From an uncultured Clostridia bacterium (GTDB taxonomy: Bacteria; Bacillota; Clostridia; Christensenellales; UBA1242): a stretch of 46,226 nucleotides of DNA. The position numbers were made by a program, and so were the translations under genes. A model generated the notes under the pieces. The model saw only the letters and a list, made by a program, of their open reading frames with translations. It did no database searches and had not been told where the DNA came from. The stretch's first letter is position 1, and every line of letters starts with the position of its first letter. The stretch is taken from NCBI GenBank assembly GCA_944360075.1, contig CALVTE010000001.1:71054-117279 (forward strand). Reading direction: 5' to 3'. Positions 24,651 to 31,574 of this stretch are shown here, one piece after another.

Positions 24651-24893
24651 ATGGAAAAACAAAAATCAAATAAAACAATTATATTATACATATTAAAAAT
24701 GTTAAAAGATGGTTCATCTCAAGACCACCCTATCACTCAACAAACTATTACAAAAGCATTACATTTACTCGGCTTCAAATGTACCCGTAAAACGGTTGCA
24801 AGTAATATAGATGCTTTAATAGAATTTGGCTACAAAATAGTAAAAATCCCTGGTGGTGGATGTTATTTAAAATCTAACAATAACAAGGATTAA
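24651..24893 (+). CDS. Small winged-helix DNA-binding protein (WYL-type N-terminal domain alone)
   Basis: An 80-residue protein resembling the N-terminal winged helix of WYL/DeoR-like regulators: TIILYILKMLKDGSSQDHPITQQ, IT KALHLLGFKCTRKTVASNIDALIEFGYKI, and a wing KIPGGGCYL. The WYL sensor domain is absent. I use the internal ATG at 24651, preceded by AAAGG; the longer frame from 24606 lacks such a site and adds a basic tail. Its stop and the next gene's ATG are 2 bases apart. Likely the operon's own regulator, or a partner of the membrane protein; that is inference. Confidence 0.72.
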   Translation: MEKQKSNKTIILYILKMLKDGSSQDHPITQQTITKALHLLGFKCTRKTVASNIDALIEFGYKIVKIPGGGCYLKSNNNKD

Positions 24894-24895
24894 TT

Positions 24896-26122
24896 ATGGA
24901 TATTAAAAATAAGTTAAAAACAAATAATAAAAATAAACAAGATTTTTATATTGATTTAGTTAATGAAAGATATTACGCTTTTAAACCTGAGTTATCTTGG
25001 TTTAATTTAAAAGAAGATGATTTTGACTTGATAAAAAAACAAAATGAGAAATATGAAAAAAAATACAAACAAGAACAACATGCTGTAGAAAGAAAAAACA
25101 AACAACGAAAAGAAGAACTTGCAAAATGTAATGAATCTATGAAAATGTCAAATATTATTAATACAGTTATAACAATATTTTTATGTTGTATAGCAGCAAT
25201 TTTCGGAAGTAATGATTTTAACTTGCTCGCAGCTTTAGCAATAAGCTTTCCTTTTGTTTTTTATTTTATAACAAAAAAAATTATATATAATGAAGTCCCT
25301 AAAAATGAATTTCGCATAAATTTAAAAAGAGATAAATTTGTTGATGAAGAAAAAGAAAGCAATGTAAAAAAATATAATAAAGCTATAGTTAATTATGAAA
25401 AATCATTTCGATATATCCCTGATTTACTTTTATATTTAAACTCGTCGCAAAATGTTTATAATATTGCTGTAACTGGTATTGTTGTAGACCCTTATCAAGA
25501 AAAGAAAAAATATATAGATTATGCAAAAATATACTTTAAATTATTAGAAGGATATAATTTCTACCAAGAAACAGACAATGTCTTTTTTGCTGAAAAAAAT
25601 AATGAGAAGCATCTTATATATATTAACATGATTTATAATAGAAATATTAATATGATAGATGAAAAAAATTTCTTAAAAAGAATAGTACATCAATACACTG
25701 GTATAACAAATGCTTGGATGATTATTAATTGTACAAGAAGTAATTTACCCTTTTTAGATTCAAAAAGATACCATGATGATATGGAGTATGCAGTATTAGG
25801 TTCTCTTGAATTGTCATGGTTTTTAAATATTTCGTTACAAAAGCAACTTTTTAATAAAAGAATAGAGTATTATGATTTAAATCTAGCTACTATAAATAAA
25901 AAAACTTGTAAAGAACCTATGTATTTTTTTTATGAAGATGGAAATTTAAAATACTATGGTGATATAGCAAAAGAAAAAATACCACAATCTATTGCTTATA
26001 ATTACGTATCAAATGGGCCTGGTATATTCTTGGATACCAATGGTAAAATTTTAGAATTAGGAAATTTTAAAAAGGGTTATATTGAAAATATACAAGATGA
26101 TATAACAAAAGTCAATAAATAA
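24896..26122 (+). CDS. Unrecognised 408-aa protein with central two-helix membrane hairpin
   Basis: I do not recognise it. Residues ~1-80 are charged, with a Lys/Glu coiled-coil-like stretch (KYEKKYKQEQHAVERKNKQRK). Two hydrophobic helices follow (about residues 85-102, NTVITIFLCCIAAIFG, and 107-127, LLAALAISFPFVFYFITKK). The remaining ~280 residues are soluble, rich in Tyr/Asn/Lys, with no motif I can name. Topology would put both large domains on the same side, presumably cytoplasmic. The ATG follows AAGGATT and sits 2 bases after the wHTH stop. Very AT-rich codon use suggests horizontal acquisition. Confidence 0.65.
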   Translation: MDIKNKLKTNNKNKQDFYIDLVNERYYAFKPELSWFNLKEDDFDLIKKQNEKYEKKYKQEQHAVERKNKQRKEELAKCNESMKMSNIINTVITIFLCCIAAIFGSNDFNLLAALAISFPFVFYFITKKIIYNEVPKNEFRINLKRDKFVDEEKESNVKKYNKAIVNYEKSFRYIPDLLLYLNSSQNVYNIAVTGIVVDPYQEKKKYIDYAKIYFKLLEGYNFYQETDNVFFAEKNNEKHLIYINMIYNRNINMIDEKNFLKRIVHQYTGITNAWMIINCTRSNLPFLDSKRYHDDMEYAVLGSLELSWFLNISLQKQLFNKRIEYYDLNLATINKKTCKEPMYFFYEDGNLKYYGDIAKEKIPQSIAYNYVSNGPGIFLDTNGKILELGNFKKGYIENIQDDITKVNK

Positions 26123-26257
26123 AAATAAGATTTAATTTAATATATTTTCCTTATATCTCTTTGCCTTTTGAGTGTCTTTTGTAGCATAGTTTTCGTAGGA
26201 GTAAACGGAAGTAAATATTGCTTAAACAATTTAATAACATAATAAATGTATATCATA

Positions 26258-26286
26258 AGACTAGGTTTTTAACCTGGTCTTTTTTT
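26258..26286 (+). terminator. Intrinsic terminator downstream of the island operon
   Basis: AGACTAGGTTTTTAACC then TGGTCT and T7. It lies about 135 bases after the 408-aa ORF stop; the sequence between is AT-rich with no ORF. Confidence 0.75.
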
Positions 26287-26360
26287 GTTACAATCAAGAA
26301 ATTCTAATACAATATTTTCTTCTTTGTCGTTGACTCCTATTTAAAAATTAAAAGTAAAAA

Positions 26361-26573
26361 AACCTCCTTACCAAACAATGCTACTTCGCCATTTTCGCCA
26401 AAACTTTAAACGCGCAGAAGCCATCCTTGACCAAGAAACAAAATTTACCAAAAGCAGCAGCAAGATTTGCAGGTCATTCTGACGCTTCTGTCACCCTTAA
26501 TGTTTACAGCCATTTTCTTGAAGAAGATGAACTTGTCAATTTATTTGACAACCTGTTTAAGAAAAAAGCATAG
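26361..26573 (+). pseudogene. Tyrosine recombinase (integrase) C-terminal remnant
   Basis: The frame ending at the TAG 26571-26573 reads LPKAAARFAGHSDASVTLNV, then YSHFLEEDELVNLF and ends FKKKA. AGHSDASVTLNVYSH is the C-terminal box of phage-type tyrosine recombinases, with the catalytic His of GHS and the Tyr nucleophile in VYSHF. Only about 45-70 residues are open and upstream residues do not resemble an integrase, so most of the gene is gone. It ends 25 bases from the 3' end of a tRNA-Arg gene, the usual place for an element's integrase, and so marks a decayed integrated element. Confidence 0.8.
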
Positions 26574-26598
26574 CCCTGTTGCTATGCTCATGCCATTG

Positions 26599-26673
26599 TG
26601 GTGTTCCCAGCAGGACTCGAACCTGCCACTAGCCCTTAGGAGGGGCTTGTAATATCCACTTTACTATGGGAAC
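26599..26673 (-). tRNA. tRNA-Arg (anticodon CCT), CCA encoded
   Basis: Minus strand: acceptor GTTCCCA pairs with TGGGAAC; anticodon stem AGCCC/GGGCT encloses loop CTCCTAA, so the anticodon is CCT (reads AGG); T-arm GGCAGGTTCGAGTCCTGCT; discriminator A followed by encoded CCA. Length 75 nt with CCA. The 3' end faces the integrase remnant. Confidence 0.93.
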
Positions 26674-26758
26674 ATGATTTTGCCTCTATTTGTGAAGCAA
26701 AAGAGAGCTTGCTTTGCAAATATAGTTTGCCCGCCATTTGTCTTAAAACAGCAGACAA

Positions 26759-26787
26759 ATTATATCACAACTTTTGCTCTCTTGTAA
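26759..26787 (-). promoter_or_regulatory. Promoter of tRNA-Arg
   Basis: Minus-strand TTACAA (26782-26787) and TATAAT (26759-26764) with a 17-base spacer. The predicted transcript has a ~80-base 5' leader containing a TTTGTCT/AGACAAA hairpin before the mature tRNA. Confidence 0.6.
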
Positions 26788-26797
26788 AGAATTTTTA

Positions 26798-27472
26798 TCA
26801 TTTGTCACTTGGTTTTTCATTTTGCCCATCATTTTGAGAATATTTTGTTTTAAATCCTTTATTTTCTTCTGGTCGCAACTGATTTGGAAAATACATATCA
26901 GTTTTTATGTTGTTGGAAATTTGTTGCAGCTTGTTGACCAAAACATAAGGATTTTCCAAATCCCACAAAACAACGGTGTTGGATTTTGTTGTGATGTAAA
27001 TATCACCTACTTTCATCATTCGGTCGACCAAACCCACCTTCAGATTGACAGACTGAATATCCATATAAAAAACATTTTGAATGTCGATGATGATGCCAGT
27101 GCGGATGATAATTCTTTTGTCAGTGAAGGCGTATTCTATGTTTTTGTGCTGAGCAGATGCCGTCACCACGTTGGCAAGCCAAATCCAAAAAGGCAGCAGG
27201 TGCAAAAGAAAGAAAAACACAATAAACACAACAAGTGCCACAGGCATGGAAGAAAAAAATCCGTTTGAGACCATCAAACCGATAAATGTTCCGTCAAAAG
27301 CAAGCCAGATAAGGGCAAAGGGAAGCATATTTAAAATTTTCGACCAAACAAAAGCCGATTTTTTTGGCTTGGCGCGCCATAAAACCTGTTCACCTTCGTT
27401 TAAAAAATCTTCAATTTTGTTCACGCGCATTTGGCTGTCTACGTGAAAATTTTTTTCGTTATATTTTGCCAC
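26798..27472 (-). CDS. PH-domain (bPH2) membrane protein
   Basis: A 224-residue protein with an N-terminal cytoplasmic segment (FLNEGEQVLWRAKPKKSAFVW), two hydrophobic segments (about residues 45-65 and 72-105, with MPVALVVFIVFFFLLHLLPFWIWLANVV) and a bacterial PH-like domain: YAFTDKRIIIRTGIIIDIQNVFYMDIQSVNL, VGDIYI, and YVLVNKLQQI. The TDKRII and VGDIYI strands are typical of the YdbS/YdbT bPH2 group, whose Bacillus members are associated with membrane stress and SigW regulons. It ends with a charged disordered tail. It is the first ordinary chromosomal gene after the tRNA and is divergent from rsmE. Confidence 0.85.
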   Translation of the reverse strand: MAKYNEKNFHVDSQMRVNKIEDFLNEGEQVLWRAKPKKSAFVWSKILNMLPFALIWLAFDGTFIGLMVSNGFFSSMPVALVVFIVFFFLLHLLPFWIWLANVVTASAQHKNIEYAFTDKRIIIRTGIIIDIQNVFYMDIQSVNLKVGLVDRMMKVGDIYITTKSNTVVLWDLENPYVLVNKLQQISNNIKTDMYFPNQLRPEENKGFKTKYSQNDGQNEKPSDK

Positions 27473-27536
27473 ATCAACCTCAAACTGTTTTTATATGATT
27501 ATTATAGCATAATATTATAATTTTGAGAAATAAAAG

Positions 27537-27564
27537 TTGCAAAATTCAAGTGATTTGGTATAAT
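27537..27564 (+). promoter_or_regulatory. Promoter of rsmE
   Basis: TTGCAA (27537-27542) and TATAAT (27559-27564), 16-base spacer, 18 bases before the rsmE ATG. Confidence 0.6.
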
Positions 27565-27582
27565 AAGCATAAAGGAGCAATT

Positions 27583-28287
27583 ATGAAAAGATTTTTTGGC
27601 AGAAAGGAAGGCGATTTTGTTGTGATTGATGGCGAAGAACTTGTGCACCTTGCCAAAGTGCTAAGACAAAAGGTGGGCGACAAAATAGCCTGCATTTGCA
27701 ATGACGAAAATCAATATTTTTGCCAGATTGAAAGTCTGGATAAAAAAATTTGCAAAGCAAAAATTGAAAAAATTGAAAGTTGCACTGCCCTTCCTCAAAA
27801 AGACATCACCCTTTTTCAAGCCTTGCCAAAAAAAGAATATCTTGACGAAATTGTTGCAAAATCGGTTGAGCTTGGCCTGAGCACTCTGCAACTTTTTGTT
27901 TCCGATTTTTCCAACACCAGCAAAATCAACCTTGAACGAATAAACTCTCAAATTTTGGCAGCAAGCAAGCAGTGCGGGCGCTCGAAACTTATGAGATGCA
28001 ACTCGCTTATAGAATTTGACAAAATGCTTAAACTTCTAAAAAATTTTGATTTGGTGATTTTTGCAAACGAAAAAGAAAAGCAAAATGGCATTTTTGAGAT
28101 AAAAAACCTTGAAAACGCACAAAAAATTGCAGTTATTGTGGGCAATGAAGGTGGATTTTCTGAAAATGAGATTGCAAAACTTTTAAAAGAAGATATTGTT
28201 TCAATCACTCTTGGCAGACGCATTTTGCGCTGCACAACTGCCGTTGCCACCATGCTAAGCTTGGTCAATGCTATCACAAAAAATTAA
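27583..28287 (+). CDS. rsmE: 16S rRNA (uracil-1498-N3) methyltransferase
   Basis: Methylates U1498 near the decoding site of assembled 30S subunits. The 234-residue protein has the N-terminal PUA-like part (HLAKVLRQKVGDKIACICND) and a C-terminal SPOUT knot: ILAASKQCGRSKLM, AVIVGNEGGFSENEIAKL (SAM-binding GPEGG-like loop, here GNEGG) and SITLGRRILRCTTAVATML. I use the ATG at 27583 after AAAGGAG; upstream codons are within the promoter. In Bacillus rsmE follows dnaJ and prmA; here it stands alone on the plus strand. Confidence 0.94.
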   Translation: MKRFFGRKEGDFVVIDGEELVHLAKVLRQKVGDKIACICNDENQYFCQIESLDKKICKAKIEKIESCTALPQKDITLFQALPKKEYLDEIVAKSVELGLSTLQLFVSDFSNTSKINLERINSQILAASKQCGRSKLMRCNSLIEFDKMLKLLKNFDLVIFANEKEKQNGIFEIKNLENAQKIAVIVGNEGGFSENEIAKLLKEDIVSITLGRRILRCTTAVATMLSLVNAITKN

Positions 28288-28312
28288 GGTTGTTTGCAAA
28301 AGAAGTTGCCAG

Positions 28313-28346
28313 AAAAAAAGCTTTGCTGCTTTGCAAGGCTTTTTTG
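28313..28346 (+). terminator. Bidirectional intrinsic terminator between rsmE and GT4
   Basis: AAAAAAAGC and GCTTTTTT flank a short stem with TTGC/GCAA. T runs on both strands, so it can serve the convergent glycosyltransferase gene too. Confidence 0.7.
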
Positions 28347-28358
28347 TCTGATTTAAAG

Positions 28359-29537
28359 CTAATTTTTAGATTTTTTCTTCAAATTTTTGTATTCTTCAAT
28401 TTTTTCAACAAAATATTGATGATATTTTTCAACCACCTCTTCCCAAGTGTCCGCCCGCAGTTTGTCAACATTTTTTCTCACCTTTTCAAGAAGAGGTTTG
28501 TTGTTTAAAATCTCCCAAATTTTTTCTGTGAAACTTTCTTCGTCAAATTCGCTCAAAAAGCCTGTCACGCCGTCTTCAATGCGCTCGCCGCAGCCATAGT
28601 TTTTGAGTGAAAGCACTGGCAGGTGGCAAGGTTTTGCCTCCAAAACCACAAGAGAGTCTGTATCAAAACTTGAAGGGAACAAAAACAGGTCTGCTGCTGA
28701 ATAAAACCCGTTGAGAACCGCTCTGTCACCAACAAAGCCGAAAAATTTGACATTGTCTTCAAGATTATATTTCTTGACCAATTTTTCAAGTTTTTTTCGA
28801 TAAACGCCATCGCCCACAATCCAGAAATTAAAATCGTTGAAGTTGTGCTTTTTCTTGATGTTTGCAAGGCATTTGAGAGAAAACTGAATTTGTTTGACTT
28901 TGATCAATCTGCCGCAAAACAAAAAGGTAAATCTGCCCTTTTTGTCTTCAAGGCAAGGCGTCATGGAAAACTCAGAAGCGTTGAAACCGTTCATGATAAC
29001 CTTTGGTTGCCCTTTATAGCCATATCTTTGCAGCGTTCTTGCCGCGTCATTTGAAACGGTGGTCACGCCAAAAGCGCGATTCATTTTTCTGGCCAACGAT
29101 TTGACCATGCAAGAAGTTATCAAATGGCTTTTGCAGGAGTCATACCAAGCCTCATCAAATTTTGTGTGAATGGTGGCCACAACTGGCACGTCCAATTTTT
29201 TGCCCATTTTGAGAGCCCACTTTGCCATTCCAGAGCCCGTTGTGAAATATATGATGTCTGGCTTAAACTGTCGCAAATCTTTTTCTAGCTTGCCTTTAAT
29301 CAAACTTGGCAGAGCGATATGGTCGCTATCTGACAAATCTATGCTTGGCACTCTGAAAACGGGAATGTCAATTTCGTTCTGATTTTTCTTGTGATAGTCG
29401 GGGCAATAAATCTTAACGCGGTTTCTCCCCCCCCCGTTTGTCAAAATCTTAGACATTATTTTTATAACATTTTCCGTCCCGCCAGTGCCAGGGAAAAAGT
29501 TGTCGGTGAAAAATGCAATATTCAAACTTTTTTCCAT
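28359..29537 (-). CDS. GT4-family glycosyltransferase (diacylglycerol glucosyltransferase-like), with G9 tract
   Basis: A retaining GT-B enzyme of 392 residues. The N-terminal domain begins NIAFFTDNFFPGTGGTENVI, and PVVATIHTKFDEAWY carries the acceptor-side His. The C-terminal domain has FLFCGRLIKVKQI and the nucleotide-sugar EX7E region TDSLVVLEAKPCHLPVL. The closest family resemblance is alpha-monoglucosyldiacylglycerol synthases of Bacillota, so a membrane glycolipid role is likely but unproven. Codons 36-38 are GGGGGGGGG (plus 29427-29435), an in-frame run of nine G that would switch the gene off if it slipped. Monocistronic, convergent with rsmE. Confidence 0.88.
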   Translation of the reverse strand: MEKSLNIAFFTDNFFPGTGGTENVIKIMSKILTNGGGRNRVKIYCPDYHKKNQNEIDIPVFRVPSIDLSDSDHIALPSLIKGKLEKDLRQFKPDIIYFTTGSGMAKWALKMGKKLDVPVVATIHTKFDEAWYDSCKSHLITSCMVKSLARKMNRAFGVTTVSNDAARTLQRYGYKGQPKVIMNGFNASEFSMTPCLEDKKGRFTFLFCGRLIKVKQIQFSLKCLANIKKKHNFNDFNFWIVGDGVYRKKLEKLVKKYNLEDNVKFFGFVGDRAVLNGFYSAADLFLFPSSFDTDSLVVLEAKPCHLPVLSLKNYGCGERIEDGVTGFLSEFDEESFTEKIWEILNNKPLLEKVRKNVDKLRADTWEEVVEKYHQYFVEKIEEYKNLKKKSKN

Positions 29538-29615
29538 ATTTTTATCCTTAAAACCATCCTTTTTTATAAATATTTTGCCAAAACTAAAAAACTTTTCAAG
29601 ACAAAACTTGCTTGA

Positions 29616-30056
29616 TTATTGCTTATCTTGCTTTTTCTCTTCTTCTTTTTTGCGCTCGAAATAGTTTTTGTAGCCAGCCTTATGATTGTCGCCTTCATCC
29701 CATTTTTTGCCGCCAGTTGCCAAAATTGTGATGATAAAGCCAACGGCAACAATCACTGCAATGATTGGAATGACAAGGCTGTCTGGAATTGCGATTGCGC
29801 TGACAAGGCACAGTAGAGCACCCACTAAAAGCCCAACCCCAAACCAAATTTTCAACTTTTTGATGGTTGAAATGTTTTGCTGAAAAATGCCATTCAGCAG
29901 AAAAATCAAGCCAATCCCGCCGCACAGCAAAACGCCTGCCCATGCCAGTGAAAAGAAGCCGAAAGTTTCTGGCACTGTTAAAGACAAAATCCACAGCACC
30001 GCAGCAGCCAAAACAACAAGGCCGCCAAGAAGTTTGTAAATTAAATTTCTGCTCAT
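29616..30056 (-). CDS. Four-helix membrane protein of the SPFH/zinc-ribbon module
   Basis: A 146-residue integral membrane protein with four predicted helices, at about residues 9-28 (LLGGLVVLAAAVLWILSL), 34-56 (FFSLAWAGVLLCGGIGLIFL), 70-88 (IWFGVGLLVGALLCLVSAI) and 92-110 (LVIPIIAVIVAVGFIITILA), and a charged C-terminal tail (FERKKEEEKKQDKQ). I do not recognise a named family. It ends the four-gene string that starts with the SPFH gene (spacings -17, 3 and 9 bases), so it is probably a component of the same membrane assembly. Confidence 0.65.
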   Translation of the reverse strand: MSRNLIYKLLGGLVVLAAAVLWILSLTVPETFGFFSLAWAGVLLCGGIGLIFLLNGIFQQNISTIKKLKIWFGVGLLVGALLCLVSAIAIPDSLVIPIIAVIVAVGFIITILATGGKKWDEGDNHKAGYKNYFERKKEEEKKQDKQ

Positions 30057-30065
30057 AAATCCCCC

Positions 30066-30476
30066 TTATCTTAAAATAACATTGTTTGACACAGCGCAAA
30101 TTTTGTCGCCTTGCGCAAGCACAATTTTTTGGCCGTGGCTATATTCTTTGACAAGCCCAGCCACGCGCAGATTGAAAGTTTTGCAATTTTCTTGCCCGCT
30201 TATCACGGTATACTTGCCGGGCAACAAACCGCCTTTGCCAGCAGTATAGGTTTTGCCCCTTTCCAAAACAAAATCCCCTTGTTTTAAACTTACCATAACA
30301 GCGCCGCTTTCGTCAAGCATTTGAGCATCTTTAGAGTAGCGCACGCCATCGATAACCTCAACCTTGTCAGATTGAGAATTGTTTTTCTTGTTTTTTGCGA
30401 CATAGATGGCAAAGCATATGCTTTCAAGCACAAAAAGGCTTGCCACAACTATCAAAGCAGTTTCGATTGCCGTCAT
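30066..30476 (-). CDS. Membrane-anchored 136-aa protein of the SPFH/zinc-ribbon module
   Basis: One N-terminal hydrophobic helix (TALIVVASLFVLESICFAIYVA, residues ~5-27) followed by a soluble beta-rich domain with regular short strands (VMVSLKQGDFVLERGKTYT, GLLPGKYTVIS, QKIVLAQGDKICAVSNNVIL). The soluble part may be an OB- or barrel-like fold; the specific family is not recognised. It lies 3 bases from the zinc-ribbon gene and 9 bases from the four-helix gene. By position it corresponds roughly to YdjH in ydjGHI of B. subtilis, but I cannot show homology. Confidence 0.6.
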   Translation of the reverse strand: MTAIETALIVVASLFVLESICFAIYVAKNKKNNSQSDKVEVIDGVRYSKDAQMLDESGAVMVSLKQGDFVLERGKTYTAGKGGLLPGKYTVISGQENCKTFNLRVAGLVKEYSHGQKIVLAQGDKICAVSNNVILR

Positions 30477-30479
30477 ATA

Positions 30480-31574
30480 TCACCCCCTGACCATAAGATA
30501 TACAAGACCAGCCACAATTGCAAGCACCAGCAAAACCACCAAGCCCACTTTGAAAACAGAAACAGGTGTTTTGCCCGCCACTTTGCCGCTGTCGCCATTG
30601 ACATAAAAATTGTAAAGCTTTTTGCGATAGCGATAGTGCCCAACATAGATTGGCACAAGCACATATTTGAAAGTCTGACCGCTAAAAGTGGTCTGCACCT
30701 TCAAATTGACCTTGACGTCGTAGTCATATTGACTGAGAATATTGCGCTCAATTTTGCTTCTCATAAGTTCTCTGCACTCTTTTATGCACTGCTGTCCGCT
30801 TTTGTTGTAGGCGCTTGCGCCAAACCCGCGCAGATATTCTTCTTGATAGGCCGGCAGCTCTCGTGTGCGAAAAGGTTGCAAACTGTTTATGATGGACTCA
30901 TCAATATTTGAAGAAGCCTGAACCAAAAGGTCATCAAAATCCAGTTTGTTTGTGCCGCGAATGTTGAAATATTTGGTTTCAGTCACCACCTGGCTTTGCC
31001 CATTGTGATAGATGGTGCGCGTATAGTTTTTGCCAAGCCTGCCGCGATAAGTTGAAGTGGTTTTGGCATCAAAAGTGAATACTGGGTTGTAAATGCCGTG
31101 AATATGCTCAGCTTTAACACTCCTTTTGAAAGCATTTGGAGCAAAATGTTTTCTTTTTGCCCATGTTTCTGCCTTTATAGCCGCCTGCTTTTTGTCGAAT
31201 TTGAAGGTGTCAACGCCGTCTGGCTTTAGCCCCGGCAGCTCCTCAACTTTGACAACGCTATTTGTTCCGCAAAACGGACAAAGCACTGAAATCTCGCCCG
31301 CTTGCAAAATTTCCTTAGCGCCGCAGCTTTGGCATTGATAGACGTCAGCTTCGCTCCACACCTTGCCCTGTTTGAGCAGCTTTTCAATATCCTGCTCTTC
31401 TGCTTGAACCTTTGGCAAGTCAAAAAGGCTGTCACAATAGCGGCATTTGAGTTTTTGAGTTTTTGGGTCATAAACGGTCTGTCCGCCACAATTTTTGCAC
31501 TTAAAGTCTTCAACTGCCACATCTTGGTCGTTATATATCTTTTTTTGCAGCCTTTCGTCAATTTTTTTGCTCAT
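30480..31574 (-). CDS. YdjG-like zinc-ribbon membrane protein
   Basis: A 364-residue protein with two TFIIB-type zinc ribbons at the N-terminus (CKNCGGQTVYDPKTQKLKC..C, residues ~25-46, and CQSCGAKEILQ...CPFC, ~78-102), a long soluble domain with PVFTFDAKTTSTYRGRLG and FKYVLVPIYVGHYRYRKKLYNFYVNGDSG, and one C-terminal membrane helix (FKVGLVVLLVLAIVAGLVYLMV). This arrangement matches YdjG-type proteins, which in B. subtilis act with YdjH and YdjI to recruit PspA to the membrane. Its start overlaps the SPFH gene by 17 bases, so the two are translationally coupled. Confidence 0.82.
   Translation of the reverse strand: MSKKIDERLQKKIYNDQDVAVEDFKCKNCGGQTVYDPKTQKLKCRYCDSLFDLPKVQAEEQDIEKLLKQGKVWSEADVYQCQSCGAKEILQAGEISVLCPFCGTNSVVKVEELPGLKPDGVDTFKFDKKQAAIKAETWAKRKHFAPNAFKRSVKAEHIHGIYNPVFTFDAKTTSTYRGRLGKNYTRTIYHNGQSQVVTETKYFNIRGTNKLDFDDLLVQASSNIDESIINSLQPFRTRELPAYQEEYLRGFGASAYNKSGQQCIKECRELMRSKIERNILSQYDYDVKVNLKVQTTFSGQTFKYVLVPIYVGHYRYRKKLYNFYVNGDSGKVAGKTPVSVFKVGLVVLLVLAIVAGLVYLMVRG

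Noticed and set aside
26379-26479. Short ORF starting ATG at 26378-26380 (LLRHFRQNFKRAEAILDQE...)
   Set aside because: It overlaps the integrase remnant in another frame, is only about 34 codons and stops at the point where the integrase box begins. It may be part of a frameshifted gene, but cannot be supported as its own protein.
20892-26598. Duplicate of the tRNA-Arg 3' end as a left attachment site
   Set aside because: By eye no repeat of the acceptor or T-arm sequence was found on the far side. A proper repeat search is needed, so no att site is listed.
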